NCBI GenBank assembly: GCA_019351975.1
Contig: JABBOG010000005.1
Location: 1-64,000, forward strand
Direction of reading: 5' to 3'
DNA: 64,000 nucleotides
DNA from: Acidobacteriota bacterium
GTDB lineage: Bacteria > Acidobacteriota > Terriglobia > Terriglobales > Acidobacteriaceae
Below, piece by piece: positions 55,935-64,000 of this stretch. The number at the start of each line of letters is the position of its first letter. The first letter of the stretch is position 1. A program made the position numbers and the translations under genes. The notes beneath the pieces were generated by a model. It was not told the DNA's origin, ran no database searches, and saw only the letters and a list, made by a program, of their open reading frames with translations.

Positions 55935-57455
55935 ATGATTCAAACTGAGATTCCCGAAGCGCTCACGTTCGACGACGTGCTGCTAGTTCCCGCGTACTCT
56001 GAGGTTGTTCCGGCACAGGTAAGCACGGCTGTGCGGCTGACCAAGAAGATTACGCTGGCGACCCCCTTGATGTCCGCTGCGATGGATACCGTGACGGAGT
56101 CGCGGCTGGCGATTGCGATGGCGCAGCAGGGCGGCCTTGGCGTCGTGCACCGCAACCTGACGATCGACCAGCAGGCTGGAGAGATCGACAAGGTGAAGCG
56201 ATCCGAGAGCGGAATGATCGTGGATCCGGTGACGATTGAGCCGGAGCGCCCGATCTCTGACGCGCTGGAGGTGATGCGGCGGTTCAAGATCTCGGGCGTG
56301 CCGGTGACGAAGAAGGGCAAGCTGGTTGGGATTCTGACGAACCGCGACCTGCGCTTCGTTTCGCGCACGGATATCCCCATCGGGGACGTAATGACGAAGA
56401 CCAACCTGATCACGGTGCCGGTGGGGACTACGCTCGAGCAGGCGGAGCAGATCCTGCATCAGCATCGCGTGGAAAAGCTGCTGGTGGTCAACGACGAGTA
56501 TGAGCTGAAAGGGCTGATTACCGTCAAGGACATTCAGAAGAAGCTGAAGTATCCAAATGCAAGCAAGGACGAGCAGGGCCGGCTGCGGGTGGCGGGTGCT
56601 ATCGGGGCAACGGGCGATTTTCTGGAGCGGGCCGCCGAGCTGGTGAAGTATCGCGTGGATGCGCTTGCGATTGACTCAGCACATGGACATTCGTCGCGCG
56701 TGCTGGAGGCGGTCGCAGAGGTGAAAAAGGCATTTCCGGAGGTTGCGCTGCTGGCTGGAAATGTGGCGACGTATGAGGGGACGCTGGCCCTGATTGAAGC
56801 TGGTGCGGATGCGGTAAAGGTAGGCATTGGGCCGGGTTCGATTTGCACGACGCGCATGGTGACGGGCGCGGGTATGCCGCAGATCACGGCCATCTCGGAG
56901 GCATACCGCGCGGGTAAGGAGCGCGGCGTCGCAATTATTGCAGACGGTGGCATCAAGTACTCGGGCGACATCACGAAAGCCATTGCGGCGGGTGCGAGCG
57001 TGTGCATGATGGGTTCGCTGTTTGCGGGTGTGGATGAAAGCCCGGGTGAGACGATTCTGTATCAGGGCCGCAGCTTCAAAACGTATCGCGGTATGGGCAG
57101 CCTGAGCGCGATGGCGCAGGGCTCCGGCGAGCGGTACTTCCAAGGCAAGGATGACATGGATGGGGAGCAGGGACGAACGTCCATCACGGCGCGCGAAGGC
57201 AGCGGAAACCGGCTGGCTAAGTTTGTGCCGGAGGGCATTGAAGGGCGCGTCCCCCACCGCGGACCGCTGGAGGCGATGGTGTATCAGTTGGTCGGCGGTC
57301 TGAAGTCGGGGATGGGATATCTGGGCTGCGGCACGATCGAGGAGCTGCAGGAGAATGCGCGCTTCATCCGCATCTCCGGCGCTGGACTACGCGAGAGCCA
57401 TGTGCACGATGTGGTGATTACGCGCGAGGCTCCGAACTACCACGTGGAAGAGTAG
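55935..57455 (+). CDS. guaB: IMP dehydrogenase
   Basis: [22 protein letters not shown] pair; [40 protein letters not shown]. Confidence 0.98.
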   Translation: MIQTEIPEALTFDDVLLVPAYSEVVPAQVSTAVRLTKKITLATPLMSAAMDTVTESRLAIAMAQQGGLGVVHRNLTIDQQAGEIDKVKRSESGMIVDPVTIEPERPISDALEVMRRFKISGVPVTKKGKLVGILTNRDLRFVSRTDIPIGDVMTKTNLITVPVGTTLEQAEQILHQHRVEKLLVVNDEYELKGLITVKDIQKKLKYPNASKDEQGRLRVAGAIGATGDFLERAAELVKYRVDALAIDSAHGHSSRVLEAVAEVKKAFPEVALLAGNVATYEGTLALIEAGADAVKVGIGPGSICTTRMVTGAGMPQITAISEAYRAGKERGVAIIADGGIKYSGDITKAIAAGASVCMMGSLFAGVDESPGETILYQGRSFKTYRGMGSLSAMAQGSGERYFQGKDDMDGEQGRTSITAREGSGNRLAKFVPEGIEGRVPHRGPLEAMVYQLVGGLKSGMGYLGCGTIEELQENARFIRISGAGLRESHVHDVVITREAPNYHVEE

Positions 57456-57503
57456 CGGAGCGATTGAGGCGCAAGAGCACGAGGCGAAAGGTGGCGGGCT
57501 GAG

Positions 57504-59519
57504 ATGAAGATCATGCGTTGGATGGGGCGTTCTCGTGCGGCATGCACGGGGATTGCGGCGATTGCAGGTTTGATGGTGCTTCTGGCCGTAAGCGCGGAGA
57601 GGAAGGTTGTGTTTGCAAAACAGCAAGCGGCGGCCGCCACGCTGCAGACGACGCGCGCTCAGATCGTGGGGCACCTGAATGCGGTGATCCAGTTCTACCG
57701 CTGGAGCACAGAGCCGATTCAGAAGGCCGGAGAGCCGAACGATGTTGTGTATCGCGACCAGGCAAAGGCGCTGGCCGGGCAGGTTGCGGGGTTTGCATTT
57801 CAATCGGCCAAGGCGCAGGCAGCGTTGATTGCCGGCGATCGCGTGAAGTCACCGGCAGAGGACGATGATGGGGACGGTGATCAGGAGCAGCGGATTCAGG
57901 CAGCCATCAAGACAAACGAACAGCAGGTTCAGGAACTGAAGATTCGGGAGTCTGCGCTGGATGCGCAGATGGAGCGGGCGAATTCAAGGGATATTGCAGC
58001 GCTCGAGGCAGAGAAGAAGCAACTGGAGGAGTCTCTCACGCTTGCAACATCCATCCGAGAGGCGCTGCAAAAGATCATTAGTATTACGGGAGCCGCAGGC
58101 AGCACGGGTTTGGAGGCGGACGTAGAACGGCTTCGAAGTTCGGTGCCAGAATTGGACAGCAACAACAAGATCGCTTCTTCCCTTCTGGTGACAATCGATT
58201 CCGCGCAGTCAGCGGGTGTCACAACGCAGGGATCGGTTTTGATCGACTTGCTGGGAACGCGCCGCTCGCTGGACAATCTGCTGCGCGAGAACACGCGACT
58301 GCAAGCGCAAGTGACGAATCTGCGCCTGCCGCTGCTGACAGTTTTGCGGAGCCTTGTTCAACAGGGACAGCAGATCTCGCAGCAGGAGATCGCTGCTGTG
58401 CCTGCACCCGCTGCACCGGTTGCGGTACAGATCAAAGGGAAGAAAGTGCTCGCATCAAAGCCAGCTTCGGCGGGGGCAACGCCAGCCGCAGCGACTCCAA
58501 CGGCTCCCCCTCCTCCGAACATTGAAGCGATTACGTTACGGTTTAAAGCCCTCTCCGCAACTACGGTGCCGCTGAGTCAGGAGATCATCGTTCTGGAGCA
58601 GAGCCGGGCGAATCTGCTCGCGTGGCAGGCGTCGGTCGACCAGGAGTATGACAGCATTCTTCACACACTGCTGTGGCGGCTGATCGTTATTATTGTTGCG
58701 CTGGCGTTGATCTTTGGCGGGGGCGAAGTGTGGCGTCATGCGACCAGCAAGTACGTTGCCGATATCCGCCGGCGGCGTCAATTGCTCATCGTGCGCAGAG
58801 TTGTCGTTGGATTTCTGTCTGTGATTGTGGTGCTCTTCGGGTTTGTGACGCAGTTCAACTCGCTCGCAACCTTCGCCGGGTTTATCACGGCTGGCATCGC
58901 TGTTGGCCTGCAGACAATTCTGCTCTCTGTCGCGGCGTACTTCTTCATTATCGGAAGATACGGAATTAAAGTTGGGGATCGCATCACCATCGCAACCGTA
59001 ACGGGCGATGTGATCGACGTGGGTCTGGTTCGCTTTTACATGATGGAGCTGGCCGGGCTTGGCACCGAACTCAATCCGACGGGCAGGGTCGCGGTGTTTT
59101 CAAATGCTGTGCTGTTTCAGGCGGGAACGCCGCTGTACAAGCAGATTCCAGGTACGGAGTATGCGTGGCGAGAGCTGATTGTGAAGCTCGCCGACAACGC
59201 GAACTACAAGCTCATTACCGACGCGGTGATGCATGAAGTCACGGTAGCGTACGAATCGCATCGCGTGGAGATCGAGGCACAGCATCGCAGCGTTGAGCAG
59301 AAGATGCAGATTCCCATCAATCTGCCGGGCGTGGAGTCGCGTGTGCAATACAGCGGAGGAGCGTTTCAGCTCTGGGCGCGCTTCCCTGTGATGATCACAA
59401 GGGCGGCCGAGATGGAAGAACAACTGACCGAGGCGCTCGTGACACTGCTGGAGAATAACCCCGAGGTGAAGAGCGGCGTTGCTGCCACGCCGGTGATACA
59501 GGCATCTGTAAAGGGTTAG
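57504..59519 (+). CDS. MscS-like mechanosensitive channel domain protein
   Basis: C-terminal LATFAGFITAGIAVGLQTILLSVAAYFFIIGRYGIKVGDRITIATVTGDVIDVGLVRFYMMEL; N-terminal coiled-coil region. Confidence 0.85.
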   Translation: MKIMRWMGRSRAACTGIAAIAGLMVLLAVSAERKVVFAKQQAAAATLQTTRAQIVGHLNAVIQFYRWSTEPIQKAGEPNDVVYRDQAKALAGQVAGFAFQSAKAQAALIAGDRVKSPAEDDDGDGDQEQRIQAAIKTNEQQVQELKIRESALDAQMERANSRDIAALEAEKKQLEESLTLATSIREALQKIISITGAAGSTGLEADVERLRSSVPELDSNNKIASSLLVTIDSAQSAGVTTQGSVLIDLLGTRRSLDNLLRENTRLQAQVTNLRLPLLTVLRSLVQQGQQISQQEIAAVPAPAAPVAVQIKGKKVLASKPASAGATPAAATPTAPPPPNIEAITLRFKALSATTVPLSQEIIVLEQSRANLLAWQASVDQEYDSILHTLLWRLIVIIVALALIFGGGEVWRHATSKYVADIRRRRQLLIVRRVVVGFLSVIVVLFGFVTQFNSLATFAGFITAGIAVGLQTILLSVAAYFFIIGRYGIKVGDRITIATVTGDVIDVGLVRFYMMELAGLGTELNPTGRVAVFSNAVLFQAGTPLYKQIPGTEYAWRELIVKLADNANYKLITDAVMHEVTVAYESHRVEIEAQHRSVEQKMQIPINLPGVESRVQYSGGAFQLWARFPVMITRAAEMEEQLTEALVTLLENNPEVKSGVAATPVIQASVKG

Positions 59520-59526
59520 AAAAGGT

Positions 59527-60543
59527 TTAGACAGAGTTGCGGAAAGCGTCCCAGACTTTGGCCTCGAAGCGATGCAGTAGCGTGAAGCCGTTGCGTTCGT
59601 AGAGCTGTAGTGCAGCGAGGTTTGCCTCGGTTACGGTCAACGAAAGATAGTGTATCTTGCGCTCCAGGCTCTCTTTGGCGCAGTGGGCCAATAGAGATTG
59701 GCCGAGACCATGACCCTGCAACGATGGGCTAACGCATAGTTGCGTGATGTGATTCACGTCGGACCGAACGCGCGAACATAGCAGGATGGCCTCCGTGTTA
59801 AGGGTGTGCGGATCGCGCAGTACCCATGAGTTTTCCGCGTCGAAGACACCGCAGCCCGGGAAGCGGATGATGTTGTGCAGGAAGCGCTGAGCGCCGTGCA
59901 GCGTGCGGTACTGATCGTTGATGTCAGCGTCCGTGTGGCCGGAGTAGCAGCGATGAATGAGAGCGGCTGCGGACTCATAAAATTCAGGCTGCCAAGACTG
60001 CAGCAGCATACCAGGCGCCGAGGATGGGCGCCGATGCCATGGCTGGACGCCACCGCAAAGGTCCGATGAAGGGTTAAGGTTGCGCATCATGAACAGCCGG
60101 GAGAAACTTCGGAAATCGCCTGCACGAAACGGGCCGCACAGTGCGCCGGGAGGAAACATGAGCAACTGCGATTCAATCCGGTCGATGCCAGGGGTGGCGT
60201 GCAAGAGTTCGAGAAGATGATGGAGCAGCGTATCGCAGATGGGGTTCGACGTAGCCTCAGTTTCGCCGTACGCGTAGATGTCGCCGATAACAGCCTTCGC
60301 GCCCTCGAAGACGCAGAAGGCATAGCCGACGATATGGCCCGCTTGAAGGGCGACATACCCGGGAAGGATGCGGCTATCGAGGTAGTCCAGGAGCATGTTG
60401 GAGGCGCGCGTGTAGTCCCAGTGCAGGCGAAGCTGCCACCTCGCAGCTTCATCGCGGAGCAGGGGGCGAAGCTGTGCACCGGAGAAGTGGCGGATATCCA
60501 GTATCTCCAACGGTGGTGCTGCGATCTGAGGGGTGTAACTCAA
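59527..60543 (-). CDS. GNAT family N-acetyltransferase
   Basis: ITQLCVSPSLQGHGLGQSLLAHCAKESLERKIHYLSLTVTEANLAALQLYERNGFTLLHRF. Confidence 0.9.
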   Translation of the reverse strand: MSYTPQIAAPPLEILDIRHFSGAQLRPLLRDEAARWQLRLHWDYTRASNMLLDYLDSRILPGYVALQAGHIVGYAFCVFEGAKAVIGDIYAYGETEATSNPICDTLLHHLLELLHATPGIDRIESQLLMFPPGALCGPFRAGDFRSFSRLFMMRNLNPSSDLCGGVQPWHRRPSSAPGMLLQSWQPEFYESAAALIHRCYSGHTDADINDQYRTLHGAQRFLHNIIRFPGCGVFDAENSWVLRDPHTLNTEAILLCSRVRSDVNHITQLCVSPSLQGHGLGQSLLAHCAKESLERKIHYLSLTVTEANLAALQLYERNGFTLLHRFEAKVWDAFRNSV

Positions 60544-60558
60544 CGTTAGGCTCGTCCT

Positions 60559-62427
60559 TCAGTTGCGTGGATAAACCTTATACACGGAGAGACCCTGCGC
60601 TGGATAGAGGAAGAGTTGCTGCGCCACCCGACCATGGAGCCACTGGTTGAGCTTCTCAGCGTCGCGGGTTGGGACGACAACGAGGTGCGCTTGATTCGGC
60701 ACACCGTCGTCTGCGTAGTTGAGAATCTTCTGGTCGCGATAAAAAGCTAAACCGTACACGAGGTCGCGACGCACGTCGAGTTCCGCGACGGTCTTCGCGC
60801 CGGGGTCGAGGTTCTGGATCTCGCGCGCAAGCGGACGCGCTGAGTAGTTGAGATCCAGCAATCTCCCATTGAGACCAAGAAGAAAGTAGAGCAGACACAC
60901 CAGAGGAATCAGCGTGACCAACCGGATGCGGCGCACACCAAAGCGCCGAACCACGCCGATGACCAGAGCAGCGGCTGCGAGACCAAGCAGCACCGCCCAG
61001 AGGAAGATGCGAGGCGCGGGAATGATGCGCTGATACCGCATGTACTGCGGGCAGAGGATGAGCACGAACGTGAGCAGCCCGGTCAACGCAGCATGCGCGT
61101 ACAGCAGCCAATGGGGTATTCCCGAACGACGGATGCGGAAAAGATAGTCGCCGGTAAGGATCGCAAGCGGTGGAATCGAGGGGAGGATGTAGCCGGGAAG
61201 CTTGGAGCCTGAGAACGAGAAGAAGATGATGGGGAAGAGTGCCCAGAGAACAAGAAACTCGGGAAAGGCGTCGCCCGCGCGGGTGTGGCCGACATAACGC
61301 TGTGGCTTGAACCGGACCTTCCACTCGGCGATGGAGGTTTGCAGGCCATCCACCAAGGCGCGGAAGGAGAGTGCCGTCCATGGCATGAGACCGAGGATGA
61401 GAACAATCAGGTAATAGTAAAACGGCTGATGGTGCTTGTAGAGATTCGAGGTGTAACGCTCAAGATTGTGCTGCCAGAAAAACTCGTGAAAGAAGGTGGG
61501 ATTGCGGCGCTGGACGGCGATGTACCAGGGTAGAACCATGACGAGATAGAGCAGAACGCCTGGAATCCAGATTGTGCGCCTAAGTGCGGACCACTCGCGG
61601 CGCAGCCCAAGAAAGAGGCAGATGATGAACAGCGCCATGAAGGGCGCGACAGGGCCCTTCGCAAGCGTCGCTGCGGCGCCGAAGAAGTACAGATCAAAGA
61701 GCCAGAACTTTTTGCCCGTCTCATACCACGCATACCAGCCCAGCATGCCGATGCAGAATGGCGCTGCAAGCTGCATGTCGGTGGATGCGCCGCGGGAGAA
61801 CGCGAACATGGCTGCGGCGGACACCATGATGAGCGCAGCGTCGAGATGGCCCCCGGGACGGAACCGCTTGAGGTGCAAAAATGCGAGAATGATGAGCGCG
61901 AGCGCACCTGTGGCTGAGGCCAGCCGCGCGGTCCAGTCGTAGACGCCTAGTTCTTTGTAATAGCCCATGGCGCGCCAGTAAAACAAGGCTGGCTTTTCGA
62001 GCCATGGCTTCCCGTACAGAATCGGCGTAACAGTGCCGCCCATGAGACATACGGCGGAGGCGTGCAAATCGGCTAGATGAAGGCTGTGCGGAACAATGCG
62101 CGCATGCATCTGGTGGCAGATGTCTGAGTGCTCCGCCAGCATCTCGCGTGCAATCTGCGAGTAGCGCGGCTCATCGGCGCCAACCAGGCCAAGCTGATCG
62201 CCTCCGAAGATGGGCACCAGACCATAGAAGAGGAAGTAGCAGGAGAAGACGAGCAGCACGGTGAATTCGGAGACCGAGCATCCGAGTTGATCGAAGCGCA
62301 GCCAACGGAGCAACCGCGCAACAGGTGAAGAAGGCTTGGCAAGTCCGCCGACTGGCGCAGCATGTGCTGGCACGGATTGTTGAGGTTCCGTCAAAGGTGT
62401 CACAGATAAATCTACACGTTGTGGCAC
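60559..62427 (-). CDS. glycosyltransferase family 39 (ArnT-like) membrane protein
   Basis: LVGADEPRYSQIAREML...VTPILYGKPWLEKPALFYWRAMGYYKELGVYDWTARLASA; multiple TM segments. Confidence 0.9.
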   Translation of the reverse strand: MPQRVDLSVTPLTEPQQSVPAHAAPVGGLAKPSSPVARLLRWLRFDQLGCSVSEFTVLLVFSCYFLFYGLVPIFGGDQLGLVGADEPRYSQIAREMLAEHSDICHQMHARIVPHSLHLADLHASAVCLMGGTVTPILYGKPWLEKPALFYWRAMGYYKELGVYDWTARLASATGALALIILAFLHLKRFRPGGHLDAALIMVSAAAMFAFSRGASTDMQLAAPFCIGMLGWYAWYETGKKFWLFDLYFFGAAATLAKGPVAPFMALFIICLFLGLRREWSALRRTIWIPGVLLYLVMVLPWYIAVQRRNPTFFHEFFWQHNLERYTSNLYKHHQPFYYYLIVLILGLMPWTALSFRALVDGLQTSIAEWKVRFKPQRYVGHTRAGDAFPEFLVLWALFPIIFFSFSGSKLPGYILPSIPPLAILTGDYLFRIRRSGIPHWLLYAHAALTGLLTFVLILCPQYMRYQRIIPAPRIFLWAVLLGLAAAALVIGVVRRFGVRRIRLVTLIPLVCLLYFLLGLNGRLLDLNYSARPLAREIQNLDPGAKTVAELDVRRDLVYGLAFYRDQKILNYADDGVPNQAHLVVVPTRDAEKLNQWLHGRVAQQLFLYPAQGLSVYKVYPRN

Positions 62428-62506
62428 GGGAGCTAAAGCCGCGCAGCGCGATCCTCTCTCGATCCCTTTGCTGATATTTGATAGCGCGAAACTTAGGCTA
62501 ACAGAC

Positions 62507-63511
62507 TCAGCGGCTGTATTGGAGCTTCGGAGCCGTCGGGTTCATGCGTTGGCAAGCGGATCGCAGCTCCTCCACGATGTCTTTGGTGACCTTTGCCAGC
62601 GTTCCATCCATGGTGCATCCGCTGGCGCTCTGATGACCACCACCGCCAAAGTGCTCTGCGATTTTGGAGACATCGAGTGCGCCACGGCTGCGCAGGCTCA
62701 AGCGAAACTGTGTTTTTCCCGGCAATTCGCGGAGAAAGGCCGCGCCTTCGATCCCTGCGATGCCAATCAGGTGATTGGCGACGCCTTCGCAGTCCTCGAC
62801 GCTGGCACCAACGCTCTCCATCTCCGCCAAGGTCACGTAGCTCCAGGAGACTGGGCCTTCGATCTGCAAGTTACTGAGTGCAATACCGAGAAGCCGCACC
62901 TTGCTGGCCGGGTTGCAGAAGTAAATGGCGCGCGCCAGCCGGTTCGCGTTCGCTCCGCTGTGGATCAGATGCTCCGCCATGGCGAAGGTGGAGGCGACGG
63001 TGCCGGGATAGTTGAACGAGCCCGTATCGGTGAGAATCGCTGCGTAGAGACACTCGGCCATGTCCGCCGTGACCTTGATTCCGGCAGCGATTGCGAGGTC
63101 ATACACCATCGTTCCGACGGCGGCAGCCTCAGCGTCGATCCAGTTGAAGTCGGCGAATGGGCGACCGCTGCGGTGATGGTCGATGTTGATAATGAGCGCG
63201 GGTCTGTGTGCGTCGAACTCCGAACGGTCGATGCTGCTGCGCTCGATGCTGTCACACTCCAGAAGAATCAGTGCCTCAGCCTCAGGAAAGTGCCTGGAGA
63301 TGCGGTCTGCGCCTGACAGAAAGTGGAAGTTTGGCGGAATGGAATCGACGAAGACTACAGTTGCCTGCTTGCCTAGCGCTTCGAGCAGGTGCATCATTCC
63401 GAGTGCAGAGCCGATGGCATCTCCGTCCGGGCGGACATGCGAACTGATCGCGAAGACGTCGTGTATCCGGATGAGATTGAGCAAAGCTACGATAGAGTCT
63501 GAATTGTTCAT
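62507..63511 (-). CDS. nrnA: DHH-family bifunctional oligoribonuclease/PAP phosphatase
   Basis: ISSHVRPDGDAIGSALGMMHLLEALGK...LIINIDHHRSGRPFADFNWID...FGGGGHQSASGCTM. Confidence 0.93.
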   Translation of the reverse strand: MNNSDSIVALLNLIRIHDVFAISSHVRPDGDAIGSALGMMHLLEALGKQATVVFVDSIPPNFHFLSGADRISRHFPEAEALILLECDSIERSSIDRSEFDAHRPALIINIDHHRSGRPFADFNWIDAEAAAVGTMVYDLAIAAGIKVTADMAECLYAAILTDTGSFNYPGTVASTFAMAEHLIHSGANANRLARAIYFCNPASKVRLLGIALSNLQIEGPVSWSYVTLAEMESVGASVEDCEGVANHLIGIAGIEGAAFLRELPGKTQFRLSLRSRGALDVSKIAEHFGGGGHQSASGCTMDGTLAKVTKDIVEELRSACQRMNPTAPKLQYSR

Positions 63512-63533
63512 GATGGCGGGGCTTCGAGCGGAG

Positions 63534-63953
63534 CTATTGGGTCGGCTCTGAGGTCACGGGTCTCTCCTTAGCTGCCTTATCGGCAAGTTTGCTCCGTCTC
63601 TTCTCCATGCGTCCAAGCAGTTCATCCATGCGGGAGTTAATCTTCTCGGAACGATCAATCGCGAAGGTGATCTCAGGCACGTGGCGGACGTTCATCCGAT
63701 AGCGGATCTCCGTGCGAATAAAGCCGCGGGCTGTCATCAGACCTTCCAGCGTCTCTTCTTCTTCCTTGGGCGTTCCTGTGACTGCGATGAAGACGCGGCA
63801 CGACTTACCACCGGGCGCGAGTACGACCTCTGTGACATGACACGGAGCGATGCGTGGATCCGAGAGCTCGCCTTCAAGCATGGCGGTGATCTCTTCGGCG
63901 AAGGTGTTGACGACGCGTCCACGGTGGTACGTTCTGGCTCGTTGTTCGGGCAT
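63534..63953 (-). CDS. rbfA: 30S ribosome-binding factor RbfA
   Basis: YHRGRVVNTFAEEITAMLEGELSDPRIAPCHVTEVVLAPGGKSCRVFIAV...IRTEIRYRMNVRHVPEITFAIDRSEKINSRMDELL. Confidence 0.95.
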   Translation of the reverse strand: MPEQRARTYHRGRVVNTFAEEITAMLEGELSDPRIAPCHVTEVVLAPGGKSCRVFIAVTGTPKEEEETLEGLMTARGFIRTEIRYRMNVRHVPEITFAIDRSEKINSRMDELLGRMEKRRSKLADKAAKERPVTSEPTQ

Positions 63954-64000
63954 AACTGACTCTTTAGGGTAGCACTTCGCGGTGTATTACGTTGAATGTC

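Noticed and set aside
1-64000. CRISPR arrays, tRNA/rRNA genes, prophage, intact transposases or known defence operons
   Set aside because: No regularly spaced repeats with unique spacers, no recognisable tRNA/rRNA sequence, and no integrase, transposase, Cas, restriction or phage structural ORFs among the supplied translations.

Overview
High-GC bacterial chromosome segment. Gene content looks like Acidobacteriota (Terriglobales/Granulicella type), but that assignment is an inference. About 48 coding features are supported. Housekeeping anchors are thiL, rsmD, rsmI, rnr, rimP-nusA-infB, guaB, nrnA and rbfA. Accessory and envelope genes include beta-barrel proteins, an exopolysaccharide sugar transferase, an orphan GvpL/F, M23 peptidase, amidase, CgeB-like glycosyltransferase, GH13, multicopper oxidase, a large Oar-like TonB receptor, a YVTN/phosphoesterase fusion, M56(BlaR1-like)-TonB/BlaI, an ECF sigma module, a serine hydrolase, SGNH hydrolase, MscS-like channel and GT39. 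No tRNA, rRNA, CRISPR, phage or intact transposase was recognised. The most interesting observations are: (1) an Nramp-family transporter with altered metal-site motifs (NDAGG/APWM) next to a soluble PRC-barrel/MgtE_N/CBS protein, a possible two-gene Mg2+ transport and sensing module; (2) a site-2-protease-like CBS protein that has lost its metal ligands (HExxH -> REIAR), a predicted pseudoprotease; (3) an rsmI gene whose ~90-aa N-terminal extension appears to be translated from REP-like repeats, with a second copy just downstream; (4) a lower-GC three-gene cluster with a SUKH (SMI1/KNR4) protein and an LRR/zinc-ribbon protein, bordered by a repeat that ends a truncated ORF; (5) an orientation-independent change of GC skew inside/near rnr. 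All calls are from reading the sequence and the supplied ORFs; no database search was run.
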